From Acinetobacter chengduensis (GTDB lineage: Bacteria; Pseudomonadota; Gammaproteobacteria; Pseudomonadales; Moraxellaceae), in the NCBI RefSeq assembly GCF_003664645.1, contig NZ_RCHC01000006.1, positions 124,001-188,000 of the forward strand: a DNA stretch of 64,000 bases, read 5' to 3'. Position 1 is the first letter of the stretch. Each line of letters starts with the position of its first letter. The notes beneath the pieces were generated by a model. It worked only from the letters and a program-made list of their open reading frames with translations, had not been told where the DNA came from and ran no database searches. Of the stretch, positions 1 through 7,699 are shown in pieces. Both the position numbers and the translations under genes were made by a program.

Positions 1-331
1 CAACGTAGCCACCAAAGCCCGCAACAGCATCAACCTTCAGTTGCTTCATGTATTTCATCGCACTCAAGGTGGCTTTTAAAATTTTAAATGGTGCTAAAAC
101 TTTACGCACGAGGCCATTACCACGTACACCTTGAATGTCAATTTGATAAATTGGGATATCGTGATTTTTTAACAGACGATTTTCCATGCCTGTTGGCGTC
201 GCTAACCATGACACTTGTATGCCTTTTTGTTGTAATTCTTTGGCTACGGCTAAGGCTGGAAATACGTGACCACCTGTGCCTGCGGCCATCATCATGACAT
301 GTTTAAGCTGTTTTTGCGGTGCGTCGGTCAC
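1..331 (-). CDS. murG: MurG N-terminal part (lipid II synthase), cut by window edge
   Basis: Only the first 110 or so codons are present; the gene runs off the left edge. Reading the minus strand from a GTG at 331 gives a start followed by a run with MMMAAGTGGHVFPALA, the glycine-rich N-terminal loop (GTGGHxxPA) of MurG, and further in GVRGNGL and GFGGYV, both typical of the family. MurG is the membrane-associated glycosyltransferase that adds GlcNAc from UDP-GlcNAc to lipid I, giving lipid II for peptidoglycan. The GTG start lies right before the conserved loop; an internal ATG run (MMM) is an alternative but would trim the usual leader. In related genomes murG heads a mur/fts cluster, which would lie to the left of this window. 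Identity is firm; the exact start is less so. Confidence 0.9.
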   Translation of the reverse strand, partial: MTDAPQKQLKHVMMMAAGTGGHVFPALAVAKELQQKGIQVSWLATPTGMENRLLKNHDIPIYQIDIQGVRGNGLVRKVLAPFKILKATLSAMKYMKQLKVDAVAGFGGYV

Positions 332-638
332 GTTAATTCTTCAATTTAAATACTAGAGATTAAAAGGTGTTTATAAGCTGACAATTGTAATCACAAACGC
401 ATTGCGGTGAAAGGTGATTTAGTTTTTTTCACGGCTGGCTCTCATTGTTTTTTTCTACAGAAATTCGAGTTTAAACTAGTTTTATTATTAATCATGCGTT
501 TTTGGTAAACTTTTACATTTTTTATGCAAATAGAAGCTCATATTTACAAAACCTGCCCCCTCCCCTGCTGAAACGATTTAAATAAATTCGGCGCACTCAT
601 TTTAACGCTTATTCTATTTTATAGCGCGCTAGCATATA
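332..638. other. Intergenic region between murG start and gshB terminator
   Basis: About 300 bases with no credible gene. It must hold the promoter for the leftward murG cluster. I see a C-rich stretch (cccctcccct) near 555-567 and AT-rich sequence around 480-540, but no promoter that I would mark with confidence. Confidence 0.4.
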
Positions 639-667
639 AAAAAGCGCTGTCATTACAGCGCCTTTTT
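639..667 (-). terminator. Intrinsic terminator of gshB
   Basis: GCGCTGT (644-650) pairs with ACAGCGC (655-661) around a CATT loop, with an A-run at 637-643 that becomes the T-run when read leftwards. It sits 11 bases after the gshB stop. Confidence 0.85.
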
Positions 668-677
668 AAATGATACT

Positions 678-1628
678 TTAAGCTTTTTGCTTTAAGCCCG
701 CTTCAAGCACATCAAATAAATCATCCGCAATGGATGTTCCAAACTGAGCATCAATTTCACGTACACAAGTTGGGCTCGTCACGTTAATTTCTGTCACGTA
801 TTCACCAATCACATCGAGCCCCACAAAGACCAAACCTTTTTCACGTAAGAACGGCCCTACTTTCGCTGCAATGGCTTTGTCATGTTCGGTTAATGGACGT
901 GCTTCACCACGACCACCAGCTGCCAAATTACCACGAGTTTCACCATTTTGCGGAATACGTGCTAAGCAGTATGGTACAGGCTCACCATTAACCATCAAAA
1001 TACGTTTATCGCCATCCACAATTTCTGGAATATAGCGCTGCGCCATAATCGGTTGTTGGCCCATTTGCGTAAGCATTTCTAGGGTTGAACCAATATTTGC
1101 ACCATCAGCAGTTAACCGAAAAATCCCCATTCCACCCATACCATCCAGTGGTTTTACAATCACATCTTGATGCTGTGTAATAAATTCACGAATCAAGCTG
1201 TGTTGTGAGGTCACTAAAGTGGGTACTTGTAACTCTGGGAATTGTGTTGCAAATAACTTTTCATTGCAGTCACGTAAGCTTTGAGGTTTGTTAATAATCC
1301 ACGCACCTTCACGTTCTGCTTGTTCCAAAATATATGTGGTATACACAAAGTTCATGTCAAATGGCGGATCTTTACGCATTAAAACAACATCATAAGCTGC
1401 AATAGATTCTTTTTGTTTTTCGCCTAATTCGTAATAATGCTCATAATCTTCAAATACTTTTAATGGGGCAATCAGACCAAATGCTTTGCCTCGATCAATA
1501 TATAAATCTTGCTGTAAAGCATAACCAAGTTCATGTCCACGACGCGCTGCCGCCCAAAGCATCGCCATAGACGTATCTTTTTTTAGGTTTACACTTTCGA
1601 TGGGATCCATCACCACAAGTACGCGCAT
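678..1628 (-). CDS. gshB: Glutathione synthetase
   Basis: GshB ligates glycine to gamma-glutamylcysteine using ATP, the second step of glutathione synthesis in the cytoplasm. From the ATG at 1628 the protein is 316 residues, the family's usual length, and starts MRVLVVMDPIESVNLKKD as GshB proteins do. ATP-grasp features are visible: VMRKDPPFDMNFVYTTYILE, IVKPLDGMGGMGIFR (glycine-rich loop), QRYIPEIVDGDKRILMVNG and INVTSPTCVREID near the C-terminus. The open frame continues upstream for 29 codons to 1715, but that part has no family likeness, so I prefer 1628. It ends in its own terminator, so it is probably monocistronic. The partner enzyme GshA is encoded at 27027-28613, not adjacent. Confidence 0.95.
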   Translation of the reverse strand: MRVLVVMDPIESVNLKKDTSMAMLWAAARRGHELGYALQQDLYIDRGKAFGLIAPLKVFEDYEHYYELGEKQKESIAAYDVVLMRKDPPFDMNFVYTTYILEQAEREGAWIINKPQSLRDCNEKLFATQFPELQVPTLVTSQHSLIREFITQHQDVIVKPLDGMGGMGIFRLTADGANIGSTLEMLTQMGQQPIMAQRYIPEIVDGDKRILMVNGEPVPYCLARIPQNGETRGNLAAGGRGEARPLTEHDKAIAAKVGPFLREKGLVFVGLDVIGEYVTEINVTSPTCVREIDAQFGTSIADDLFDVLEAGLKQKA

Positions 1629-2260
1629 GCTGTCTGCTCTTTTAAAAATAATCTGACAAAGAGTATAGCGGAGAATAATCGTTTCTTTAGTTTCAATTTC
1701 ACTAAATCCTAACACCGCGCTTTTTTCTTCAACTTTGCATGTTCATCCTATTTTCATGGTGTATTAGCAGTACATGAAATACCTAAACACGATGATTAAG
1801 ACTTAAAAATCTCACCACAGGCTTTCTATTTAAACTATTGCTCACCCCCAAAGATCGGAATTTACATTTTTAATTCTGTTTAATTGGTAAATTTCAGCTA
1901 TTTTTTAAACTAATCGAATAAATTTATGCCAAATTAGTCAACTCAGGCAAACTCTGTCACAGAATTAGTGTAGGATGTTGGTAACGAGAAAAAAGTGTTG
2001 CTTAGGTAAACATCTTTAAAGTGCCGCCAGTTTAATTGATAAACTTTCGATTTTTCAGATTTTTATTTCCAATCCTTTTATGACCGCCTTTGATTTGAAC
2101 TGGTTTTTTAACTTGTATGCTGTTGGCCTAATACCAATTATATGCAAGACACAAAGAATATCGGGTATAATATGATGTAAAGGCGTGATTATTCAAGTTA
2201 CCCCTTTTCAAGCCATGCTTCATGGCTAACATTATTAAAAATTTTGTAATAGGTTTTCTT
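1629..2260. other. Long intergenic region with cold-shock gene promoter and leader
   Basis: About 630 AT-rich bases between the divergent gshB and cold-shock genes. No credible gene; open frames here lack start signals. A perfect -10 box TATAAT lies at 2166-2171, with only a weak -35 (TGCAAG, 2143-2148). A start near 2178 would give the cold-shock mRNA a leader of about 80 bases. Nothing else stands out. Confidence 0.45.
2166..2171 (+). promoter_or_regulatory. Probable -10 box of the cold-shock gene
   Basis: The hexamer TATAAT follows GGG and sits about 90 bases ahead of the ATG. The -35 region is poor. A leader of this length is plausible for a cold-shock gene, whose leader often folds to control translation; I have not shown any such fold here. 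Confidence 0.5.
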
Positions 2261-2470
2261 ATGTCTAATGCAGTGACTGGCACAGTAAAATGGTTCAATG
2301 AAACTAAAGGTTTTGGTTTTATTCAACAAGACGGTGGCCCTGACGTGTTTGCTCACTTCCGTGAAATCACAGGTTCTGGCTTCAAAACTTTGACTGAAGG
2401 TCAAAAAGTTTCTTTTGTTGTTGTTGAAGGCCAAAAAGGCTTAAACGCTACAAACATCGTTGTTCTTTAA
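2261..2470 (+). CDS. Cold-shock domain protein (CspA family)
   Basis: A 69-residue single-domain RNA/DNA-binding protein. It has both nucleic-acid binding motifs of the cold-shock domain: RNP1 as KGFGFIQ (around residues 16-22) and RNP2 as DVFAHF (around 29-34), preceded by [10 protein letters not shown]. Such proteins melt RNA secondary structure and can act as transcription antiterminators. I start at the ATG at 2261 ([13 protein letters not shown]), which has an AGG eight bases upstream; the in-frame ATG at 2222 would add 13 residues with no family likeness. A strong terminator follows directly, so this is a single-gene unit. Which paralogue it matches (CspA, C, E) cannot be settled by eye. 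Confidence 0.95.
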   Translation: MSNAVTGTVKWFNETKGFGFIQQDGGPDVFAHFREITGSGFKTLTEGQKVSFVVVEGQKGLNATNIVVL

Positions 2471-2483
2471 TTTAGAACTGCGT

Positions 2484-2512
2484 TAAAAAAAGCACCTATC
2501 GGTGCTTTTTTT
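2484..2512 (+). terminator. Intrinsic terminator of the cold-shock gene
   Basis: AGCACC (2491-2496), TATC loop, GGTGCT (2501-2506), then a run of seven T. Confidence 0.9.
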
Positions 2513-2576
2513 ATGCCTGTCATTTTTAAAACTACGTCATACACAAAAAAAATCGTTTTCAAAATATATAGACCGC

Positions 2577-2607
2577 GCGTAAATATCATCTCAAATGATA
2601 TTTACGC
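2577..2607. repeat. Perfect 13-bp-arm inverted repeat
   Basis: GCGTAAATATCAT (2577-2589) is followed after five bases (CTCAA) by its exact reverse complement ATGATATTTACGC (2595-2607). It lies in the intergenic space between the cold-shock terminator and the pyrE terminator, and has no T-run on either side, so it is not a normal terminator. It could be an operator, a binding site for a chromosomal protein or an RNA hairpin. It does not resemble the 28-bp dif layout. Confidence 0.8.
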
Positions 2608-2746
2608 CAAATTTGAATTTAGGTAATACTCAAGTGTAAAACTTTCGAGCTAGATTTGTTACTTTCTCAAGTCAAAGAACAAATAGATGGGGAATCCTTC
2701 GGTTTACTCGCCAAATCTACGCTACGTTTTGATACATCACCCAGAT

Positions 2747-2774
2747 AAAAAAGGAAGCCGAAGCTTCCTTTTTA
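2747..2774 (-). terminator. Intrinsic terminator of pyrE
   Basis: GGAAGC (2753-2758), CGAA loop, GCTTCC (2763-2768), with A-run on the left and T-run on the right; placed 20 bases after the pyrE stop. Confidence 0.85.
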
Positions 2775-2793
2775 TTGTGCGAATTGATTCAGA

Positions 2794-3444
2794 TTAGATA
2801 CCGTATTTCACACGGTAATCTTCCATTTTCGCTAAAGCGTCAGTTTCACCTTTTGCTTCTAAATAATTCATTAAGTCTTTCATCGTGATTAGAGCATGTA
2901 CTGGAATTTCTAATTCTTTTTGTACTTCTTGAATTGCAGAAAGTTCACCTTGGCCTTTTTCTTGACGGTCTAATGCCACCAATACACCTGCAATTTGAGC
3001 ACCTGCATTTTTAAGAATGGTCACCACTTCACGAATCGCAGTTCCAGCAGTGATCACGTCATCAATGATCCACACTTTTTTACCCGCAACCGAAGCACCT
3101 ACCAACACACCGCCTTCGCCGTGATCTTTTGCTTCTTTACGGTTAAAACCCCAAGGTACGCTCACCGCATGGTTTTGTGACAATGCCACAGCAGTTGCCG
3201 CAACAAAAGGAATCCCTTTATATGCTGGGCCAAAAATCACCTCAACATTTTCGCATTCAGTTAATTTGGCCGCATAGCCAGAAGCAAGACCTGTTAACGC
3301 TTCGCCATCATTAAGTAACCCTGCATTAAAAAAATAAGGACTCACACGACCCGATTTTAAAGTAAACTCACCAAATTTAAGCACACCACGTGATAATGCG
3401 AGTTCGATAAAAGCTTGTGGATTAAATGCCGCTTGCGCTGTCAT
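2794..3444 (-). CDS. pyrE: Orotate phosphoribosyltransferase
   Basis: PyrE joins orotate to PRPP, giving orotidine monophosphate in pyrimidine synthesis. The PRPP-binding motif is clear as [16 protein letters not shown] (around residue 125), and [14 protein letters not shown] carries the usual catalytic-loop lysine and neighbours. [16 protein letters not shown] near the N-terminus is also typical. From the ATG at 3444 the protein is 216 residues and has a GGAG ribosome site eight bases upstream. Two further in-frame starts (ATG at 3456, and one at 3486) lie upstream, but no better ribosome site is seen for them. The gene is divergent from the exonuclease III gene, whose ATG at 3485 is only 40 bases away, so the promoters must overlap. 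Confidence 0.95.
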   Translation of the reverse strand: MTAQAAFNPQAFIELALSRGVLKFGEFTLKSGRVSPYFFNAGLLNDGEALTGLASGYAAKLTECENVEVIFGPAYKGIPFVAATAVALSQNHAVSVPWGFNRKEAKDHGEGGVLVGASVAGKKVWIIDDVITAGTAIREVVTILKNAGAQIAGVLVALDRQEKGQGELSAIQEVQKELEIPVHALITMKDLMNYLEAKGETDALAKMEDYRVKYGI

Positions 3445-3484
3445 AGGGTGCTCCATTTTTTTAAGTTTGAGGTTAAACCTGAGC

Positions 3485-4303
3485 ATGATACCAAAGAGTA
3501 GCTATCCAAGTGATCAAAAAATTCTGCGTGTCGTTTCAATTAACGTAAACGGCTTACGTTCGGCAGAGAAAAAAGGGATTTTTGATTGGATGGCAACATC
3601 CGATGCGGATGTGATTTGTATGCAAGAATCTCGAATTACCCATGAGCAATGGACAGATAAATTTAAACCCGAAGGTTGGTTTACTCATTTATTCCCTGCT
3701 GAACGCCCAGGCTATGCAGGTACGGCTATTTATAGTCGCTATCCGTTTGTCTCTGTGACCAATGGACTTGGCTTTGAACTCGCAGATTCACAAGGTCGCT
3801 TTATTTCTGCTGAATTTGATTTGGGCTTAGCACAGTCTGCACACATTTGTTCTTTGTACCTACCTTCAGGTTCTTCTGGCGATGAAGCCCAAGCACGTAA
3901 AGATTTATTCTTAAATGAATATAAACAAATATTAAAACAATGGCGTGATGAAAATAAATCGGTGATTGTGTGCGGTGACTACAATATCGTACATAAACGC
4001 ATTGATATTAAAAATTGGTCAGGCAACCAGAAAGCGTCAGGATGCTTGCCACATGAGCGCGCTTGGCTCGATCATATCTATGATGACTTAGGTTATGTGG
4101 ACACTTTCCGTGAAGTCCGCAAAGAAGCAGAGCTTTATTCATGGTGGTCTAACCGTGGGCAAGCTCGTGCTAAGAACGTCGGCTGGCGTATTGATTATCA
4201 AGCCTGCTCGCCAGACTGGAAAGATCGTACAGTGAATGCTTGGGTGTATAAAGAAACATGGTTCAGTGACCATGCCCCAGTCATTATTGACTACCAACTT
4301 TAA
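3485..4303 (+). CDS. xthA: Exodeoxyribonuclease III / AP endonuclease
   Basis: A 272-residue DNA-repair enzyme of the exonuclease-endonuclease-phosphatase fold, which cuts at abasic sites and trims 3-prime ends. Signature residues are visible in order: INVNGLR (Asn), CMQES (metal-binding Glu), SLYLPSGS (Tyr), [15 protein letters not shown] (catalytic Asp and Asn) and WFSDHAPV (Asp-His). The length matches the E. coli protein (268). I start at the ATG at 3485 because GAGG lies at 3469-3472; the frame also opens at a TTG at 3467, inside the pyrE leader. It is divergent from pyrE, an arrangement I know from related Acinetobacter genomes. Confidence 0.93.
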   Translation: MIPKSSYPSDQKILRVVSINVNGLRSAEKKGIFDWMATSDADVICMQESRITHEQWTDKFKPEGWFTHLFPAERPGYAGTAIYSRYPFVSVTNGLGFELADSQGRFISAEFDLGLAQSAHICSLYLPSGSSGDEAQARKDLFLNEYKQILKQWRDENKSVIVCGDYNIVHKRIDIKNWSGNQKASGCLPHERAWLDHIYDDLGYVDTFREVRKEAELYSWWSNRGQARAKNVGWRIDYQACSPDWKDRTVNAWVYKETWFSDHAPVIIDYQL

Positions 4304-4320
4304 GCTAAAATTAACAAACT

Positions 4321-4344
4321 TTGAGTAAACAACTGTTCACTCAA
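4321..4344 (+). promoter_or_regulatory. Near-perfect 24-bp palindrome upstream of the GGA-rich RNA (possible GacA-type activating site)
   Basis: The arms TTGAGTAAACA and TGTTCACTCAA around a two-base centre differ at one pair only (TTGAGT at the left, ACTCAA at the right). GacA-dependent rsm/csr RNA genes in Pseudomonas and enterics carry an upstream palindrome (consensus TGTAAG-N6-CTTACA) roughly 60-70 bases before the transcript. This palindrome lies about that far from the proposed RNA start and has a similar 18-24 bp layout, but a different sequence from the consensus. The link to GacA is therefore inference. Confidence 0.55.
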
Positions 4345-4395
4345 TTAGTGTTAATTTCTCACAATGCATGTCGTATTTTCAGATTTATCTCCATG

Positions 4396-4573
4396 TCGAA
4401 TCAGCGCATTATTACCGCACGGCACAGGGACATGTCAGGATGACACAAAGGGATAGGACGCCGTAGGAAGAAAATAAAATAAGTGATTTATTTTACTTAT
4501 TTTCAAGGATGTGACATTGGACGTTGTAATGAGACCCGCATGATCAGGATGATTAAATGCGGGTTTTCTCTTT
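4396..4573 (+). ncRNA. CsrB/RsmZ-like small RNA that would sequester CsrA/RsmA
   Basis: No protein gene fits this stretch, but it carries eight GGA motifs in about 120 bases (4428, 4438, 4451, 4456, 4466, 4507, 4519 and 4547, first base each). Several are displayed in hairpin loops as CsrA sites should be: TGTCA-GGA-TGACA at 4433-4445, and ATCA-GGA-TGAT at 4543-4553, the latter nested in the terminator loop. A 9-bp hairpin AAAATAAGT/ACTTATTTT (4476-4484 with 4495-4503) sits in the middle. The RNA ends in CCCGCAT/ATGCGGG (4535-4563) plus T-rich sequence. RsmX/Y/Z and CsrB/C RNAs titrate the translational repressor CsrA in this way. The 5-prime end is a guess; the 3-prime end is firm. It stands between the exonuclease gene and the ArsC-like gene. 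Confidence 0.75.
4535..4573 (+). terminator. Intrinsic terminator of the GGA-rich small RNA
   Basis: CCCGCAT (4535-4541) pairs with ATGCGGG (4557-4563), followed by TTTTCTCTTTTTT. The 15-base loop holds an inner ATCA-GGA-TGAT hairpin, so the terminator also displays a CsrA-type site. Confidence 0.85.
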
Positions 4574-4815
4574 TTTAAGCGGTTCTCTTTTTTCTTGTTG
4601 TTTTCCCATATATTAATATTCTGCACATCAGTCACTTATTTTCAATTTTTCTTCTGCTTTTAGTTTCTTCTACTTTTATAAGAATATTAATTCGCTGAGA
4701 TTTCAGCAAAGTGACGGTTCTAAGTCAGTTTCATGACAGAATAGAACGATACGATCGAATTGATTCAGCGAGCGCCATCCCCTATTATTTTCAAACTGAT
4801 TAAGGATCTTTGTCT

Positions 4816-5163
4816 ATGCTTAAAATTTACGGCATTAAAAACTGTAGCACCATGAAAAAAGCGTTTGATCTACTGAATGAATTGGGCCTTGCCTATGAAT
4901 TTCATGATTATAAAAAACAAGGAATTGATGCCACACATGTGAGTGCATGGTTAGATGCCAAAGGCAGTGACATTATTTTAAATAAAAAAGGCACCACATG
5001 GAAAAAACTCAGTGAAGCAGAGCAACAGCAAGCATTGTCGAGTCAAGATCAGCTGATTGCTACTCTCACCACACACAGCAGTATGATTAAACGCCCAGTA
5101 CTTGAAACGGAACAAGGCTTGATTGTAGGTTTTGATGAAGCGACTTATCGAGCTTTAAAATAA
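4816..5163 (+). CDS. ArsC/Spx-family protein (YffB-like)
   Basis: A 115-residue thioredoxin-fold protein. It opens MLKIYGIKNCSTMKKAFDLL, with a single cysteine in a CST context at residue 10, and carries GTTWKKLSE and MIKRPVLE, all matching the YffB branch of the arsenate reductase/Spx family. YffB proteins have unclear function; some use glutathione, and most are not true arsenate reductases. The ATG at 4816 has AAGGA upstream at 4802-4806; the frame could also begin at TTG 4810. It is a single gene, convergent with the DUF2147 gene and sharing a bidirectional terminator. Confidence 0.88.
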   Translation: MLKIYGIKNCSTMKKAFDLLNELGLAYEFHDYKKQGIDATHVSAWLDAKGSDIILNKKGTTWKKLSEAEQQQALSSQDQLIATLTTHSSMIKRPVLETEQGLIVGFDEATYRALK

Positions 5164-5188
5164 ACCCTGCGTCCCCCCATCGTGCTAT

Positions 5189-5218
5189 AAAAAAAGCCTG
5201 ACAATTGTCAGGCTTTTT
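5189..5218. terminator. Bidirectional terminator between ArsC-like and DUF2147 genes
   Basis: AAGCCTGACAATTGTCAGGCTT is a near-continuous palindrome (5194-5215), flanked by A-run left and T-run right, serving convergent genes. Confidence 0.9.
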
Positions 5219-5240
5219 AGCTTGAAACACGCTATCACAC

Positions 5241-5678
5241 TTAGTTAGCACGTATCCAAGTTTGGTTACGACCTAATGCCGCCACACCAATAAAACCACG
5301 AAGCTCTAGCTTTTTACCACCATCTGCTAACTGGCCTTTTAATTTATACGTTTTACCTGATTGTGGATCTAAAATCGAACCACTTTCATAGGCATTACTA
5401 CCTGTATTTTTCAACCCACTCACAATGCGCAAGCCTTTGAGTGACTTGTTGTGATATGGACCTTCACATTTGGTACATGCGTTTTCTTCACCTGGTGTCA
5501 AAATCGCTTGGATACTGGCAGTTAATGTTCCATTTTTTTGCTCTGTAAACTTCACCAACGCCTTTGGTTGATTGGTTTTGTCATCAATGGTTTTCCAAGT
5601 TGTACCATTTAAAGGGTCTGCCGCATTAGCCAAAGCGGTTAAACCTAGCAATCCTAATGCAAGTGCAATTTTTTTCAT
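5241..5678 (-). CDS. Secreted DUF2147 protein
   Basis: A 145-residue protein with a clear Sec signal peptide (MKKIALALGLLGLTALANA, cleavage after the AxA at about residue 19). The mature part has the DUF2147 pattern: TTWKTIDDKT near the start, a CTKCEGPYHNKSLKG segment with two cysteines, GLKNTGSNAYESGSILDPQSGKTYK and a closing GRNQTWIR. The fold is lipocalin-like; function is not established. In several bacteria such proteins are tied to envelope or osmotic stress, but nothing here shows that. I start at the ATG at 5678 with GGGAAA upstream; the frame extends 13 codons further without likeness. Single gene. Confidence 0.85.
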   Translation of the reverse strand: MKKIALALGLLGLTALANAADPLNGTTWKTIDDKTNQPKALVKFTEQKNGTLTASIQAILTPGEENACTKCEGPYHNKSLKGLRIVSGLKNTGSNAYESGSILDPQSGKTYKLKGQLADGGKKLELRGFIGVAALGRNQTWIRAN

Positions 5679-5834
5679 TTTTTTGTTTCCCTGATTTGAT
5701 TTTAAACGCTCATACATAGTATTTTGCGCCGCAACAAATATTCAACTATTGATTGCTGCTATTTAGTGTAACCTTGTAAATAAAAGAGGTAAATAACCTC
5801 ACCAGTACGAAAATGATAAGAATACAGGAAGAAT

Positions 5835-6746
5835 ATGACAATCTCACCCATGACCAAACAGCTCCTCACTGAGCGCTTTCTTAAAACAGTGTTGCGTGCA
5901 CCGAGTCGCTTCAACTTACCTCCATCAAGCCTGCGTTTTTCTTTGGAACAATTAACCAAACTCATCCCGCAAAATAAAACTGTAAAAGTTCGTCCTATTC
6001 GTTTAGCAGGTTTACGTGCAGAAGAGCTCAAACCCCAAGCACATGCCACACAATTGATTTTTCATATTCACGGTGGCGCATTTTTTTTAGGTTCAATGAA
6101 TACCCATCGCGCCTTTTTAACGCAAGTGGCGGCGCGCACTCAAATGCAAGTTCTACACATGGACTATCCTTTGGCACCAGAACATCCGCACCCCGAAGCA
6201 CTTGAGGCTGTATTTGATGTTTACTGCCAATTATTGGATCAAGGGGTTTTGGCTAAAGACATTATTTTGTCGGGTGACTCGTGCGGTGCCAATTTAGCCT
6301 TAGCCTTAGCACTTAAAATCCATCAAGAGCAACTGCCACAAGCCAGCGGTCTGATCTTAATGTCGCCCTTTTTAGACCTCACTCTGAGCAGTGAATCTTT
6401 ACGCTACAACCGCAAACATGATGCACTACTTTCCATTGAGGCCTTAGAAGCTGGCATTGAATATTACGTTCCAACAGGTATGGACCGTTCTGATCCCAGT
6501 ATTTCCCCTTTCTTTGCTGACCTAAAAGGCTTGCCTCCTGTACATATACAAGTAGGTTCTAAAGAAATTTTGCTAGATGATGCACAGCGCTTCAAAGAAA
6601 AAGCCGAGCAAGCCAAAGTAGATGTCGAATTTAAAATTTACACGGGGATGTGGCATAACTTTCAAATGTTTGGCGCATGGTTTGACGAAGCACGTCGTGC
6701 GATCAATGATTTGTCTGATTTTGCACACCGTTTAGATCATGACTAA
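5835..6746 (+). CDS. Alpha/beta hydrolase, hormone-sensitive lipase family esterase
   Basis: A 303-residue cytoplasmic esterase. It carries the HSL-family oxyanion motif HGGAF (in FHIHGGAFFLGS, around residue 79), the nucleophile elbow GDSCGAN (Ser around residue 156), a DPSISP segment with the likely catalytic Asp (around 226) and the His in GMWHNFQMF (around 284). There is no signal peptide. Family members hydrolyse short-chain acyl esters; the true substrate is unknown. The ATG at 5835 has CAGGAAGA upstream. It converges on azoR from the left; the hairpin at 6775-6803 lies between them and reads better as the azoR terminator. Confidence 0.88.
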   Translation: MTISPMTKQLLTERFLKTVLRAPSRFNLPPSSLRFSLEQLTKLIPQNKTVKVRPIRLAGLRAEELKPQAHATQLIFHIHGGAFFLGSMNTHRAFLTQVAARTQMQVLHMDYPLAPEHPHPEALEAVFDVYCQLLDQGVLAKDIILSGDSCGANLALALALKIHQEQLPQASGLILMSPFLDLTLSSESLRYNRKHDALLSIEALEAGIEYYVPTGMDRSDPSISPFFADLKGLPPVHIQVGSKEILLDDAQRFKEKAEQAKVDVEFKIYTGMWHNFQMFGAWFDEARRAINDLSDFAHRLDHD

Positions 6747-6774
6747 AACACTTAACTAAATAACATACTAAAAA

Positions 6775-6803
6775 TAAAAAAAAGGTCAGCACATGCTGAC
6801 CTT
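6775..6803 (-). terminator. Terminator between the esterase gene and azoR
   Basis: AAGGTCAGC (6782-6790), ACAT loop, GCTGACCTT (6795-6803). The A-run at 6775-6783 makes it a good terminator for leftward transcription from azoR. Confidence 0.8.
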
Positions 6804-6871
6804 AAATGTAAAGACTGAACAGAATATAGAGGGGGAGAAATCTGTCCAGCACTTACAGCCTTAATACGGAC

Positions 6872-7438
6872 TTAAATATTTTTAATCGCTTCAAAAGCAC
6901 TAGTCATGGCAGTTTCTTTAGACTCTGCACCCATATTGACACCTTCTGCACGAATCACTTCGATATTAGAAACACCTGTGAAAGTGAAGACGGTTTTCAG
7001 TATACCTTCTTGAAAATCCACTGGACTATTTTCACCATATACACCGCCACGGCTACTCACGATATACACTTTTTTGTCACCTGCTAAACCAACAGGGCCA
7101 TTTTCTGTATATTTAAATGTACGACCTGCAACACTGATACGATCAATCCAAGCTTTTAAGGTAGACGATACGCCAAAGTTATACATCGCAGCACCAACAA
7201 CAACGACATCAGCGTCTAAATATTGTTGTACCAATTGTTCACTGAGTGCACTTTGCACTTCGTCATGGCCCATTAAAATTTCAGCACTTAAATGCGGAAT
7301 TGGAGTAGCAGCCAAATCTAAATGCTGTACCTGAATAGCAGGATCTTTCTGTTTTAACTGCGCCACAATCGCTTGGCTTAACTGACGAGAAACAGAAGCA
7401 TCACCCATAATACTTGAATCGATATGTAAAACTTTCAC
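6872..7438 (-). CDS. azoR: FMN-dependent NADH-azoreductase
   Basis: A 188-residue flavodoxin-fold quinone/azo reductase, slightly shorter than E. coli AzoR (201). It shows the N-terminal FMN phosphate site (HIDSSIMGDASVSRQLS), the MYNFGVSSTLKAWIDRI segment that holds the flavin and SSRGGVYG, all typical of the family. Such enzymes use NADH to reduce quinones and azo compounds by two electrons and protect against quinone stress. The start is a GTG at 7438; no ATG fits. A long palindrome lies about 80 bases upstream (7513-7533) and is a candidate operator, since these genes are often under thiol or quinone-sensing repressors. Single gene with its own terminator. Confidence 0.93.
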   Translation of the reverse strand: MKVLHIDSSIMGDASVSRQLSQAIVAQLKQKDPAIQVQHLDLAATPIPHLSAEILMGHDEVQSALSEQLVQQYLDADVVVVGAAMYNFGVSSTLKAWIDRISVAGRTFKYTENGPVGLAGDKKVYIVSSRGGVYGENSPVDFQEGILKTVFTFTGVSNIEVIRAEGVNMGAESKETAMTSAFEAIKNI

Positions 7439-7512
7439 ACGGCTACCTATGATGATTATGTTCTAAACTGGAGCAAGTTTAATACACTATCATTCCTAGA
7501 ATAATCCATTAA

Positions 7513-7533
7513 TTTAAGACACTATGTCTTAAA
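7513..7533 (-). promoter_or_regulatory. 21-bp palindrome, candidate operator of azoR
   Basis: TTTAAGACA (7513-7521), CTA, TGTCTTAAA (7525-7533) is a perfect inverted repeat with 9-bp arms. It is centred about 85 bases upstream of the azoR GTG start, where a repressor or activator site for that gene would lie. The gap also leads to the GGDEF gene on the other strand, so it could serve either. Confidence 0.5.
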
Positions 7534-7699
7534 AATAGAACAAACAGAGCATACCAATTGGATACTCAGTTTCGACTAAAGGTTAAAAATTGGTTATTAG
7601 ATGTTCGACCAGTTATATGTTATGTTAATAATATGTATATCTATCTACATAAACTCAAAGAAAAATTTTAATAGACCGAATACAGGCCTGTTGTAAATA

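Noticed and set aside
2198..2434. Minus-strand frame opposite the cold-shock gene
   Set aside because: It is the shadow of a strongly conserved gene on the other strand.
2577..2607. dif-like recombination site
   Set aside because: The layout of 13-bp arms with a five-base spacer and the sequence do not match the 11-6-11 XerC/XerD arrangement.
4435..4635. Minus-strand open frame of 66 codons across the small RNA
   Set aside because: It lies opposite the GGA-rich RNA and its terminator, has no ribosome site and no protein-like composition.
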